Positions 56,340-64,000 are shown, counted from the first letter of the stretch. The stretch: DNA of 64,000 bases from Promethearchaeota archaeon (GCA_019057775.1 JAHLWT010000275.1:1-64000), one strand, 5' to 3'. Made by a program: numbers and translations. Notes: generated from the letters alone by a model not told the origin.

Positions 56340-57698
56340 ATGAAAGAGGAAAAAACACCAGAAATGGACAAGTTAATAAAAAAAATTAAAAATATGGTCA
56401 ATCGTGCTTTTGGTAATATTATTTTAAATGTAAATAAAGCACTTGACTTGACTAAACAAGCAGAAAAGCTAATGGGGAAATTTAAAGGAAATTTGCCATC
56501 AGAGCTGGAAGAAACCCATTGCTTGTTATTAAATGTTAGACTGGGTATTCTTGAAAACCAAGGATATTTAACTAATGCATTCAAGGTTGGAAAAGAACTC
56601 TTAACTGTTGCAGAAAAATATGGTAATAATTGGGGGGTTTCACAAGGTCATTTTTTTCTCGCAAATCTTTATAGACGTTCTAACAATCTCGATAAGGCTT
56701 TCGAGCATTATGATCGATCCATAATATTAAAAGAGGAACTTCTAAACGAGCGTGATGATATCATCTATTTTGCCTCGGTACTAACCGCTGCTATCGAAGC
56801 TGCTGTAATAAAAAACGACACGGAAGGAGCAAGAAAATACTTCACGCGCCTAGAAGAACTTCACGAGTTAAAACCAAATAACTCTTTTTTAATTGAAGTA
56901 TGGAAAACAGGCAAAATTTTTTTCTTAAGTGCCAGCACGCGACCCCGGGACTGGGTTAAAGCAGAAGATTTATGTGAAGAATTAATCCAAGATGAAGCGA
57001 CATATATTATTTATAAGGTTGCCTCTCTTCAAATTCTTTGCAAGTTATTATTCCTTGAATTACGTGTGACAAATGATATAGGAATAATAAATGAAATCAA
57101 GGCACTATTTCCTAAAATGATCGAAACAGCTCAAAAATTTCATTCTATGGCTTATTTAGTAGATTTTTATGCTATTCAAGGTAAACTAGCATTACTTACT
57201 TTTGATTTTAAAACTGCTCGGCGATTGTTCACCCAAGCTCGACGCATCGCGGAAAGACACGGATATCAGTTAGGTGCCGCAGAAATAACGCGATTAGAAG
57301 AGAAAGTAAAACAACAATTAACTGTTTGGGAGCATTTAAAGGAAACTAATGCCCCCTTTTCTGAACGAATGGAATTAGCCCGCGTGAACGAGCATTTTAA
57401 TCAAGAATTCCAAGCTCATATGATAAAAAAGGAACAGATTGCTGAAGAGGAAGTGACCGTATACAAGGATTTACAATCGTGGATAGTTTGTAAAGGGGGT
57501 GCTGAAGGATTTAATATTTATGTGTGTCCATCTTGTAAGTCCATCTATTGCAAAACCTGTGCTCAAGCTGTGGTTAAGATCGAAAACGCGTGCTGGACTT
57601 GCGAATCGCCCATTGATGTTACAAAACCCTCAAAACCTTTCGAACAGGCGGAAGAAATAAAAATTGGAAAGAAGAATGGTAAAAAAAGTGTGGAATAA
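56340..57698 (+). CDS. TPR protein with C4C4-type zinc finger
   Basis: The 452-residue protein has helical TPR-like repeats over residues 20-330 (GVSQGHFFLANLYRRSNNLD, KAFEHYDRSIILKEEL, DFKTARRLFTQARRIAERHG). It ends with the same zinc finger as the 40737-41930 membrane protein: VCPSC-x4-CKTC-x10-CWTC, then PSKPFE. The first pair is incomplete, with only one Cys (SWIVCKGG) where the membrane protein has CLVC. It is a likely adaptor that binds protein partners through the TPR and finger. It is flanked by the CxxC gene and by a fragment of that gene. Confidence 0.8.
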   Translation: MKEEKTPEMDKLIKKIKNMVNRAFGNIILNVNKALDLTKQAEKLMGKFKGNLPSELEETHCLLLNVRLGILENQGYLTNAFKVGKELLTVAEKYGNNWGVSQGHFFLANLYRRSNNLDKAFEHYDRSIILKEELLNERDDIIYFASVLTAAIEAAVIKNDTEGARKYFTRLEELHELKPNNSFLIEVWKTGKIFFLSASTRPRDWVKAEDLCEELIQDEATYIIYKVASLQILCKLLFLELRVTNDIGIINEIKALFPKMIETAQKFHSMAYLVDFYAIQGKLALLTFDFKTARRLFTQARRIAERHGYQLGAAEITRLEEKVKQQLTVWEHLKETNAPFSERMELARVNEHFNQEFQAHMIKKEQIAEEEVTVYKDLQSWIVCKGGAEGFNIYVCPSCKSIYCKTCAQAVVKIENACWTCESPIDVTKPSKPFEQAEEIKIGKKNGKKSVE

Positions 57699-57740
57699 GA
57701 TTAACCAATTCTAATTTAGTCACATTAACCAGATTTGCAC

Positions 57741-57860
57741 TTCAACATCGATATTTTTGTAAATTATCCAGTTCAAAAAGGAATACCGAAGCAATTCGTC
57801 ATAGGTACGATAAAATCAAAGGGAAAGCTCGAAATGGTGCTCCGTCGCGTTGTTGAATAA
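57741..57860 (+). pseudogene. 3' fragment of the CxxC gene
   Basis: This tract repeats bases 55863-55982 with roughly a dozen differences. It encodes IDIFVNYPVQKGIPKQFVIG and LEMVLRRVVE plus the stop. There is no start or N-terminal part. It lies just behind the TPR gene, which is thus bracketed by the full gene and by a copy of its 3' end. Confidence 0.9.
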
Positions 57861-58023
57861 AATCTACTGTTTGAGAAGAATTTTCTGTTATTATTATTGA
57901 ATTTGAAACTTTCTTTTAGAAAATTTAATAAGACTTTTATATTAATATCTCTAGAATAATCAGAATATACTTGTTATTAAGTAAATCCAATTATTGATTA
58001 AAATTAAAGGAGGAAAAAGTTAA

Positions 58024-58179
58024 ATGGCAACTTGTGGTTTTTGTAAGAAGATACTTACAAAAGATGATTTTAAAACTTTTAAGAAAAAAAGAGAATTACA
58101 GTTACGTATAGCAGGTGTTTATTTCATTTCCTACCCTCATTGTGATAGCGTACTGGGTGTTTATCCCCGCCGTCATTGA
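58024..58179 (+). CDS. Small zinc-ribbon-like protein
   Basis: A 51-residue frame begins MATCGFCKKILTKDDFKTF after an excellent ribosome site (AAAGGAGG, 10 bases upstream). It ends ISYPHCDSVLGVYPRRH. The paralogue at 58457-58633 has CPHCESILGF here, so one of the four zinc-binding cysteines has become tyrosine. It may be a decaying or altered copy. Confidence 0.7.
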   Translation: MATCGFCKKILTKDDFKTFKKKRELQLRIAGVYFISYPHCDSVLGVYPRRH

Positions 58180-58267
58180 TTCAGTAATAAATTAATATAA
58201 TTAAAATAAAATATTCTTTTTTTTAATTTTTGAGAAGATATAATTTCTTTACTACCTTCGAGCAAAC

Positions 58268-58765
58268 AGAGTTTTACTCTGGTTTAGGAGTTTATGAATT
58301 GTTGGTAGTTATAGAGTCCCAAAGGAATAATATGGATAGAAGCAATAATGAGTTCTATTATTTTGAACCTTATAAACGAAAAGAGTAAAATGCATTTGAG
58401 AATAATAAAAAAAAATTGAATAATTGAGTTTAATTCCTTGTTCAAAGCTCCATCCATTAACTAAATCCTAATATACTCTCACAATGAGGACACGAGAACA
58501 TAGTATAGCCAGAACTACCTGTATAAGGAACATATTCATGAATAACTCTAGTTTCGCTTGGTTCTTCTTTTTTTTTTCTATATTTTAACCCCTCAAAGTC
58601 AACTTTTTTCTTACAAAATCCACATAGTGCCATCTTATTCTTTCTCCTTTATTTAAAAATACAGTATTTTCATATATTTAAATTTAACTACAATATCGAG
58701 CAGTGATACTGTGGAATTTTACTCTGGTTTAGGAATTAATGAATTGTTGGTAGTTATGGAGCTTT
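58268..58765 (+). repeat. Two related ~48-bp tracts
   Basis: Bases about 58272-58317 and 58716-58761 share TTTTACTCTGGTTTAGGA, then TATGAATTGTTGGTAGTTAT with few changes. In one frame both read EFYSGLG--ELLVV. The first continues to a stop near 58388 (SNNEFYYFEPYKRKE). They look like remnants of duplicated gene ends flanking the small zinc-ribbon gene. Confidence 0.6.
58457..58633 (-). CDS. Small zinc-ribbon protein
   Basis: A 58-residue protein: MALCGFCKKKVDFEGLKYR ... GYTMFSCPHCESILGFS. Two CxxC pairs make a complete zinc ribbon. AAAGGAGAAAG lies just before the ATG. It is a paralogue of the 58024-58179 frame on the opposite strand. Proteins of this size often bind nucleic acid or act as small adaptors; function unknown. 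Confidence 0.75.
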   Translation of the reverse strand: MALCGFCKKKVDFEGLKYRKKKEEPSETRVIHEYVPYTGSSGYTMFSCPHCESILGFS

Positions 58766-58953
58766 TGTAAAACTACAGTCATGTAATAGGTAAATTCGTA
58801 AACGATTCAAAGAATAATAATTTTCTTAATCATATATTTTAATATTTTTACTCAGAAGAGAACCTTCTTCTATTTTAAAAATTAGGATTAATTTCTGACT
58901 CTATTGTCAGTTAGATGACACATTTCTAAATAACAATGAAGTAATTGATACTA

Positions 58954-59170
58954 TCATGGGTATAAAACAAAAGAAAATTTATTCTCAAAATATTTGGTTT
59001 ATACTGTCAATTATCTCTCTAACTCCGTGAGAAATTATGATAATATATTCAATTTTCGTAAAATGTTTCCATTAACAAGGTCAATGGATAAGGATCAGTT
59101 TAAAGTCTTTGTGATATCTCAATTACTTGGTCTTCCGGTTTTTTTTAAAATCAAATTCTTCATGAAGTAA
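58954..59170 (+). pseudogene. Unidentified coding remnant
   Basis: An open frame of about 72 codons lacks a start until an internal ATG at 59063. It reads YLVYTVNYLSNSVRNYDNI, FNFRKMFPLTRSMDKDQFKV, then SQLLGLPVFFKIKFFMK and stops. It looks like the C-terminal end of a real protein, but I cannot name it. The rest of 58634-58953 shows only AT-rich sequence and the short repeat. Confidence 0.35.
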
Positions 59171-59224
59171 TTTTAAATATTTTTTTTTATAAATACATCC
59201 CTATATATTCAAGTTTCACTACTT

Positions 59225-59704
59225 TCACAGGCTCTGCTTAAGGTTCTGAGCGAACTCTTCCGCATGTTTGAGATCTTCGGCATTAGGTCTACCCTTATTC
59301 ATTCCACCAAAATATTTCAAGAAACTATTAGTGTTAAAGCCTTTACAACCAAATTCATCAACAATCATATATCCTTTCGATTGTAGTTTTTCCCTAAGCA
59401 GCAAGTGATCTTTGGCTACTTTGGTTTTTCCTGTCATTCCGGCGGTAGAGAAAAGGAATGATTTCTTATTCGTAGCTTGTGGTAGTTTATCAGCAAGGTT
59501 AAGAAGAACTTTATGGTGTTTTCCATCATATATCCCTGAGCCAAAGCCTATTAGGTTATAGTCTTGAAGCTCTTCAGGGTTTATTTGCTTCGGTGTTTTT
59601 ATTTGTGCATCAAGAACTTTTGCAAAAACCTTCGCTATTTTTTCGGTATTTTTGTGATGGTATGAAAATAATACCAATAGGGATTTCATTGGCAAACTAC
59701 CCAT
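59225..59704 (-). CDS. Flavodoxin
   Basis: The 159-residue flavodoxin-fold protein has the FMN phosphate loop region LLVLFSYHHKNTEKIAKVF, the loop LIGFGSGIYDGKHHKVLL and FLFSTAGMTG. It is a small one-electron carrier. The first Met (MGSLP) or Met6 may be used. It is cytosolic. The phosphate loop is less canonical (SYHHKNT) than the usual S/T-x-T-G-x-T. Confidence 0.88.
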   Translation of the reverse strand: MGSLPMKSLLVLFSYHHKNTEKIAKVFAKVLDAQIKTPKQINPEELQDYNLIGFGSGIYDGKHHKVLLNLADKLPQATNKKSFLFSTAGMTGKTKVAKDHLLLREKLQSKGYMIVDEFGCKGFNTNSFLKYFGGMNKGRPNAEDLKHAEEFAQNLKQSL

Positions 59705-59920
59705 TTTTTTATCATCTTATATTTTTCTTTTTTTGTTATTAATTCTTATATAAAATCCAGAGTTTTATTTTTATTCCTCTGTTTCATAAGATAATAAAAA
59801 AAAACGCCAGGATGTGCTTAGGATTCCTCATATTTTTGATAATTGCAGTTGTCGCTGTTGTTGCTATAAATTTATAATAAATAGGTTAGATACCATTTTC
59901 TTGAGGATCTCCTTTCAATA

Positions 59921-60115
59921 TCATCTTTCTTTTTTTCTTTGTTTATTTACTAACATGATAAATCCTATACTTACAAAAACAAATCCAAATATTAAAAAAA
60001 ACGTTTGGAGAATATCTCCTGGATTCATTGATATCAAATAAGACATAACGGCTATCAGAATTATGCCCGAAAATATATAATAATAAGGATTTCCATATTT
60101 GCTCATAAATAACAT
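59921..60115 (-). CDS. Small two-helix membrane protein
   Basis: A 64-residue protein with two hydrophobic segments (YYYIFSGIILIAVMSYLI; LQTFFLIFGFVFVSIGFIML) and a basic C-terminus NKQRKKER. TTAGGAGG lies 10 bases before the ATG, which supports a genuine gene despite its size. The role is unknown. Confidence 0.65.
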   Translation of the reverse strand: MLFMSKYGNPYYYIFSGIILIAVMSYLISMNPGDILQTFFLIFGFVFVSIGFIMLVNKQRKKER

Positions 60116-60313
60116 TAAGTTTTAACCTCCTAAAAGATGATTTTAATTCTGAATTAGATGTCTAGTTTTTGTCTTATTGAGCTTAAATCATAAATCTGTA
60201 ATATAAACTTTTTTTTTAAATTTAGTAATAGGAGATTTCATAAAAATATCATTACTCTTTTTCTCCTATTCTAATAATTTATGATATGTAATGAAGAAAA
60301 AGTTTTAGGAGAA

Positions 60314-61102
60314 TTATTGCAACCTTCCATAAAAATTCTTTTTGATCTCTTGTCTAAGTTTATCTTTTTCTATTTCTGGACCTGTTTCAATCATTTTACC
60401 GTTGACAAAAATTCTTCGAGAAATACCATATTGCTGTAGAACTAACGGATCACATGCAGAATATTCATTAAGTACAACAACGTCCCCAAATTCTAAAGCT
60501 ACTTCTCGTACTCTTTGGGCTTCGACATCACTTGTTAAACAAAATGTATTCCAAAAGAGATCAACGACAACCTTATCTTTAGATGGCTGAAATGTAAAAT
60601 TTTCTTTCCTAAATTGAGGAGGGTTAGCAGTTTTATCGAATTTCTTCCAGAGGATTGCTTCTTCACCTCGTCTTGCTGCTACTTTAAAACCTAATTTGAA
60701 GAGGTATTTGGCTGGCATGAACCAAAAGTCCCAAAAATAACCTAGTGTTGCAATTCCTTTACGTTGCTGTTCATGAGTTTCTTCCTCTGCTGCCTTAATT
60801 AATTGCTTCCCTATACCTTTTTGAGAAAATTCCGACTGGGAAACTAAACAAGGAAATACCATTAAATCGTTACCTTGTATCTGCCAAGGATTTATCTCAA
60901 TGGGCATAATATATAGAAATCCAGCATGAATATCATCGATGAGAGCAACTTTAACTTTCAAACCTTGTTGTTTCATACTTTGAAGCCAGAGTAGGCGGCG
61001 GTGAGAAGATTTTTCATATTCAATATTATTTTCATTCACGTGAGTACAGGTACTCACATAATATTCGTCGTCTTTTGTCATCTCGCGTATAATAATTCCC
61101 AT
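60314..61102 (-). CDS. GNAT acetyltransferase with YoaP-like domain
   Basis: The 262-residue protein's first half is a GNAT fold with the acetyl-CoA loop SQKGIGKQLIKAAEEE (Q/R-x-x-G-x-G). From about residue 175 it has a thioredoxin-like segment VVVDLFWNTFCLTSDVEAQ, then CDPLVLQQYGISRRIFVNG, matching the YoaP-type C-terminal domain. The pair of domains is known from YoaP of Bacillus. It acetylates an unknown amine or thiol. FWNTFC has one Cys where thioredoxins have CxxC. Confidence 0.85.
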   Translation of the reverse strand: MGIIIREMTKDDEYYVSTCTHVNENNIEYEKSSHRRLLWLQSMKQQGLKVKVALIDDIHAGFLYIMPIEINPWQIQGNDLMVFPCLVSQSEFSQKGIGKQLIKAAEEETHEQQRKGIATLGYFWDFWFMPAKYLFKLGFKVAARRGEEAILWKKFDKTANPPQFRKENFTFQPSKDKVVVDLFWNTFCLTSDVEAQRVREVALEFGDVVVLNEYSACDPLVLQQYGISRRIFVNGKMIETGPEIEKDKLRQEIKKNFYGRLQ

Positions 61103-61214
61103 GCATTACACCATTGATTTAGTATTTTAAATTCTATTTTAGTTTAATATTTATAATATTGTAAAATTATCTATTAAAAGTTAAAAGTGAATTTGATTAA
61201 AGTATACTTAAGAA

Positions 61215-61559
61215 ATGATGTCTGAATTCATAAATGATTATAAATTCGGCAGGATAACCATCCTAAACAAAACTTACTCTGACGATATAATCTTGCTCGA
61301 TTACAAGGTTGAACCCAAATGGTGGCGAAAAGAAGGGCATAACTTATCTAAAGAAGATTTGAATAAGATTATGGATTATAAACCAGAACTTCTAATTATT
61401 GGAACTGGAGATTCAGGACTCATGAAAGTTCCGCAAGAGTTAACCACAAATTTGAATTTTGAAGTAATATCTCTTCCTACTTCAGAAGCAGTTAAAAAAT
61501 ATAACTTCGAAATCAAAGGAAATAAAAAAATAGCTGGAGCATTTCATTTAACTTGTTAA
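61215..61559 (+). CDS. Mth938-domain protein
   Basis: The 114-residue protein fits the Mth938/DUF498 (NDUFAF3-like) family: INDYKFGRITILNKTYSDDI, WWRKEGHNLSKEDL, PELLIIGTGDSGLMKVP and EVISLPTSEAVKKYN. It is a small alpha/beta fold of unknown biochemical role; a eukaryotic relative assists complex I assembly. It is intact and of normal length. Confidence 0.9.
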   Translation: MMSEFINDYKFGRITILNKTYSDDIILLDYKVEPKWWRKEGHNLSKEDLNKIMDYKPELLIIGTGDSGLMKVPQELTTNLNFEVISLPTSEAVKKYNFEIKGNKKIAGAFHLTC

Positions 61560-61802
61560 AGAATGTATTTACTTCCGTTGACATTATTAAACTCACAAAC
61601 GATAATAATAATATAAGCAATATAAGGTACAAGTACAAAACTGACTCACATTCTCATCGAGAAGAAATTTCAAAGCTTAAACCTCTTTACTAATAATCTC
61701 ATCGATGTCCACATTTATAAGGTTTTCATTTGCTTCCTTCCGGAATTCATTCCTTACGGTATGAATTCGCAAGTTTTGTATAAATTATAGCTTAATAATT
61801 AG

Positions 61803-61835
61803 CTATAATTACTATAACTATTATAATAATTATAG
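61803..61835. promoter_or_regulatory. Inverted repeat, candidate antitoxin operator
   Basis: CTATAATTA (61803-61811) and TAATTATAG (61827-61835) form an inverted repeat ending 11 bases before the ATG of the antitoxin at 61847. Autorepression by the antitoxin/toxin complex would be typical. The preceding 240 bases contain no gene I would call; a short minus frame ending NVDIDEIISKEV may be debris. Confidence 0.45.
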
Positions 61836-61846
61836 AAGAACTTATT

Positions 61847-62110
61847 ATGACTACCACAATTCAAATTTCTGAAGAAACAAAGGAGAAATTATTTATGATT
61901 ATAAATCAGCTTGAAAAGAAAAGGGGAAGTAGAGTGACTTACGATGAGGCTATTAAGTTCCTGTTTAAAGAAGAAAAAAAAGAATTTCGCAGAGAAGTAT
62001 TCTTAGAAAATATTAGAAAATATCAAGGAATTCTTAAACCTAATGAAGGAAAGGAGCTGCTTAAAGAATTAAGGGAAAAAGACTATGAACGTGAACAAAA
62101 ATTTACATGA
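61847..62110 (+). CDS. VapB-like antitoxin
   Basis: The 87-residue protein begins TTTIQISEETKEKLFMIIN, then RGSRVTYDEAIKFLF, a ribbon-helix-helix pattern of VapB/RelB-type antitoxins. A helical tail follows (NEGKELLKELREKDYE). It overlaps the start of a PIN frame at 62085 that is cut short, so this antitoxin now appears to be an orphan. Confidence 0.75.
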   Translation: MTTTIQISEETKEKLFMIINQLEKKRGSRVTYDEAIKFLFKEEKKEFRREVFLENIRKYQGILKPNEGKELLKELREKDYEREQKFT

Positions 62111-62198
62111 AAATTCAATTGTTATTGATACTGGAGTTTTAGTAGAATTACTTGAGAACTCAGAATTAGGAAAAATATTTTCTAAAAATTCAAAATAA
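62085..62198 (+). pseudogene. Truncated PIN toxin
   Basis: The ATG lies within the antitoxin end. The frame reads NSIVIDTGVLVELLENSEL, the first strand and helix of a PIN domain with its catalytic Asp, then stops at 62196-62198 after 37 residues. The rest of the domain is absent from the following 300 bases. The toxin half of this pair is dead. Confidence 0.75.
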
Positions 62199-62288
62199 TA
62201 TCGGAAAACTATCAAATGAAGTAAAAATAATTTTTATTGATGATTATATTTAAAAATCACATCTCTCGGAATATAATATTTAGAATAA

Positions 62289-62466
62289 CTCAGCAAAACT
62301 TTCGGCGAAATTACATATTTTATCCCAATCACGAAAATCGGTTCACTCAAAAAGTGCCCAAAATGCGGAAAGCCATTAGAAATCCGTCATGGAGAATATG
62401 GAACATATCCTAACTGTTCTGGGTACCATGAATCTAAATTCACTCAGGACTTGTACAAGCCCTAGT
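62289..62466 (+). pseudogene. Topoisomerase-type zinc-ribbon fragment
   Basis: An open frame without a start reads FIPITKIGSLKKCPKCGKPL, then EIRHGEYGTYPNCSGYHESK and stops at 62464-62466. It resembles the C-terminal zinc ribbon of topoisomerase I and related nucleases (CPKCG ... GxYGxxxxCSxYPxC), with the last Cys replaced. It is the 3' remnant of a larger gene. Confidence 0.5.
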
Positions 62467-62546
62467 AAATCTAAAATATTTCTTTTAGAAAAAAATTTTA
62501 AAGCTCATATTTATATGCTAAGTATGGTGAAACATGCAAAACTAAA

Positions 62547-63068
62547 TTGGTGATTGATATAATTAAGGATAATAATACCCAAAATAATGATGAAATAGTA
62601 TATGAAGAATGGGTTCCAGCTGGAAAATTTGTAAAAGCTATAATCCTATTTACATGTTTATTAATTATTTCTCTCGGGATAATAATTACTATTATCATGC
62701 CCAAAGAATTGGCATTTATGGGTATTATACTCGGAGGGATAAGTTTATTTATTTTTCTTATATATTGGAACTTCAAAGGGCTACAAATCACCTTAACCAA
62801 TGATCAGCTTGAAGTAGCATATGGTATTTTTAACCATAAAAGAATTCCTTTACACAATATTACCAGTTGCGATATAACTAAAGCACGCTTTAGAACCTAC
62901 GGTGGAGTAGGAATTCGATTTGGATTAGATGGTTCATGGGCGTATAACACGGATTTCGGAGAGGCTGTAAAATTAACCTTTCAACAGGGTAGACCATTTG
63001 TTTTCTCTACGAAAAATCCGCAAAAAATATGTAATCTAATAATAAACCTCCTCAAAAATATCGATTAA
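62547..63068 (+). CDS. Two-helix membrane protein with PH-like domain
   Basis: The 173-residue protein has two hydrophobic segments (residues about 28-52 and 56-75) and then a beta-rich domain: LQITLTNDQLEVAYGIF, KRIPLHNITSCDI, VGIRFGLDGSWAYNT. This resembles bacterial/archaeal PH-like (bPH) membrane proteins. The start is TTG (GTG at the next codon is equally possible). The role is unknown, perhaps lipid or protein contact at the membrane. Confidence 0.7.
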   Translation: MVIDIIKDNNTQNNDEIVYEEWVPAGKFVKAIILFTCLLIISLGIIITIIMPKELAFMGIILGGISLFIFLIYWNFKGLQITLTNDQLEVAYGIFNHKRIPLHNITSCDITKARFRTYGGVGIRFGLDGSWAYNTDFGEAVKLTFQQGRPFVFSTKNPQKICNLIINLLKNID

Positions 63069-63125
63069 TTTTGCGTATTTGCAAGATGGTATTTTTTTTT
63101 ACTATACTTCTATTAGGAGGATTTA

Positions 63126-63148
63126 TATACAATTTCATATATTGTATA
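63126..63148. promoter_or_regulatory. Palindrome over promoter of TA operon
   Basis: TATACAAT and ATTGTATA (63126-63133 and 63141-63148) form a perfect inverted repeat with a 7-base spacer. It overlaps a TTTATATA box about 30 bases before the ATG at 63156, the spacing of a leaderless archaeal gene. The antitoxin's ribbon-helix-helix would bind here to repress its operon. Confidence 0.6.
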
Positions 63149-63155
63149 CATAGAG

Positions 63156-63458
63156 ATGAAGACATTATCAGTTCGCATTGATGAGAAGCAAGATAAAGAG
63201 CTCGATTCCATTGCAAAAACAATGAAGACAGATAAATCTAACGTTGCTCGTAGAGCCATTGAACTAGGAATAAAAGAATTGAAAAGGAAAGAAGCATTGG
63301 AAAAGGTTAGATTGCGAGATTGGACTGTTTGGAAAGCTGCCGAATATTGCGGTGAATCCTATCGTTCTTTTCTACATTTATTGCGTGAAGAAAACGTACC
63401 TTTCCCGCTTTCCACTGAGGAATTAGAGCGTGAAATCGATGAAAGTGGCAGTAAGTAA
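63156..63458 (+). CDS. RHH / UPF0175-type antitoxin
   Basis: The 100-residue protein has the ribbon-helix-helix KTLSVRIDEKQDKELDSIAK ... KSNVARRAIELG, then a UPF0175-like part, VRLRDWTVWKAAEYCGESY, and an acidic tail. It matches the antitoxin at 32879 in layout. It is encoded upstream of its PIN partner, with a short overlap; at 32 kb the order is reversed. Confidence 0.85.
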   Translation: MKTLSVRIDEKQDKELDSIAKTMKTDKSNVARRAIELGIKELKRKEALEKVRLRDWTVWKAAEYCGESYRSFLHLLREENVPFPLSTEELEREIDESGSK

Positions 63459-63960
63459 TTCTGGACCATTAATCCATCTAACCATAGTTGGATTACTTGA
63501 ATTAGTTTTCAAGCTTTATGATGTAATCCTTATCCCACAATCAGTTTATAATGAAATAGTGGTAAAAGGTAAAGAAGAAGGGCACTCCGATGCTATCATT
63601 CTTGAACAAGCAATTAGTAATGGAAAAATTAAAGTGGAAAAAGTAAAAGTTGATACCCAAAAAATATCAACACCAAAATTACATCAAGGAGAAATTAATA
63701 CAATATTGCTTGCGCTTAAGTCAGAAGTAGAAATTATATTACTAGATGATGAAGAAGCCAGAATATTCGCCAGAAAATTGAAAATCAAAGTTAAGGGAAC
63801 TTTAGGAATTCTCATTGAATTATTTAAACAAAAATTCTTAGAATTAGAGGAAGCACTTAAATATTTAAAAAAAATCAACGCAATTATGTATTTATCATCA
63901 GATGTATATAGTTATGTGGAAAATGAGCTTGAAAAAATAGCAGGATCTACAAAAGAATAA
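63439..63960 (+). CDS. DUF3368-type PIN toxin
   Basis: About 173 residues, starting at the ATG at 63439 (an in-frame GTG lies at 63430). It begins KVAVSNSGPLIHLTIVGLLE, then LHQGEINTILLALKS and LLDDEEARIFARKLKIKVKG. As often in DUF3368 proteins, Asn stands in place of the first PIN Asp. It overlaps the antitoxin by about 20 bases. It is a likely RNase toxin and appears intact. Confidence 0.85.
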   Translation: MKVAVSNSGPLIHLTIVGLLELVFKLYDVILIPQSVYNEIVVKGKEEGHSDAIILEQAISNGKIKVEKVKVDTQKISTPKLHQGEINTILLALKSEVEIILLDDEEARIFARKLKIKVKGTLGILIELFKQKFLELEEALKYLKKINAIMYLSSDVYSYVENELEKIAGSTKE

Positions 63961-64000
63961 TGATTAAACTCTTTTTTTTCCTATCCTTGAGAAATTGGAA

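Noticed and set aside
61560..61846. Short minus-strand frame ending NVDIDEIISKEV
   Set aside because: Only about 30 codons, no promoter or family; too little to call a gene.

Overview
The window reads as a piece of an Asgard archaeal chromosome, most likely Lokiarchaeia-like. It is AT-rich and carries a Rab-type small GTPase beside a longin-like/winged-helix protein, a seven-helix membrane protein with a longin-like tail, a PCI-like winged-helix protein, TPR and zinc-ribbon proteins, a geranylgeranyl reductase-type flavoprotein and an XPD-like Fe-S helicase. No rRNA, tRNA, CRISPR array or transposase was recognised. Several starts are TTG or GTG. Lineage is an inference from gene content only.

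Layout. 0-1.7 kb: a broken LVIVD-repeat surface protein. 2-8.9 kb: signalling genes (7TM/longin protein with its winged-helix neighbour, longin/winged-helix protein with its Rab-like GTPase), an O-methyltransferase and a zinc-ribbon protein. 9-24.7 kb: a large tandem duplication whose unit is [183-bp promoter repeat - giant secreted Ca-binding-repeat protein - convergent SDR gene]. The left copy is decaying: frameshift, in-frame stop, SDR reduced to its 3' end. A PIN/AbrB toxin-antitoxin pair and a beheaded AbrB gene sit between the copies. 25-32 kb: GH3 glycosidase, MFS transporter, flavin monooxygenase-like protein and a 2TM-RCK ion-channel-like protein. 32-41 kb: a toxin-antitoxin-rich zone (PIN/RHH, HepT/MntA, VapBC, PIN/antitoxin) mixed with debris of metabolic genes (glutamine amidotransferase, GltD-like oxidoreductase, medium-chain dehydrogenase) and some intact genes (Fpg/Nei glycosylase, second flavin monooxygenase). 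41-57.7 kb: membrane protein and TPR protein sharing a C4C4 zinc finger, GGR-type flavoprotein, family-5 solute-binding protein, nuclease-helicase fusion, DUF362, RNase HI, MFS, beta-helix/propeller surface protein and an ArsB/NhaD-type carrier. 57.7-64 kb: small zinc-ribbon genes, flavodoxin, GNAT-YoaP, Mth938-type protein and two more toxin-antitoxin loci.

The strongest themes are: (1) the duplicated giant-protein locus, where an almost unchanged 183-bp promoter repeat precedes two strongly diverged genes; (2) repeated cases of an intact gene, an intervening gene, and then a 3'-end fragment of the first gene (SDR, DUF362, a 107-residue CxxC protein); (3) toxin-antitoxin cassettes that abut truncated genes; (4) an Asgard-type GTPase/longin signalling neighbourhood. 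All family assignments are from reading motifs; no database search was possible.
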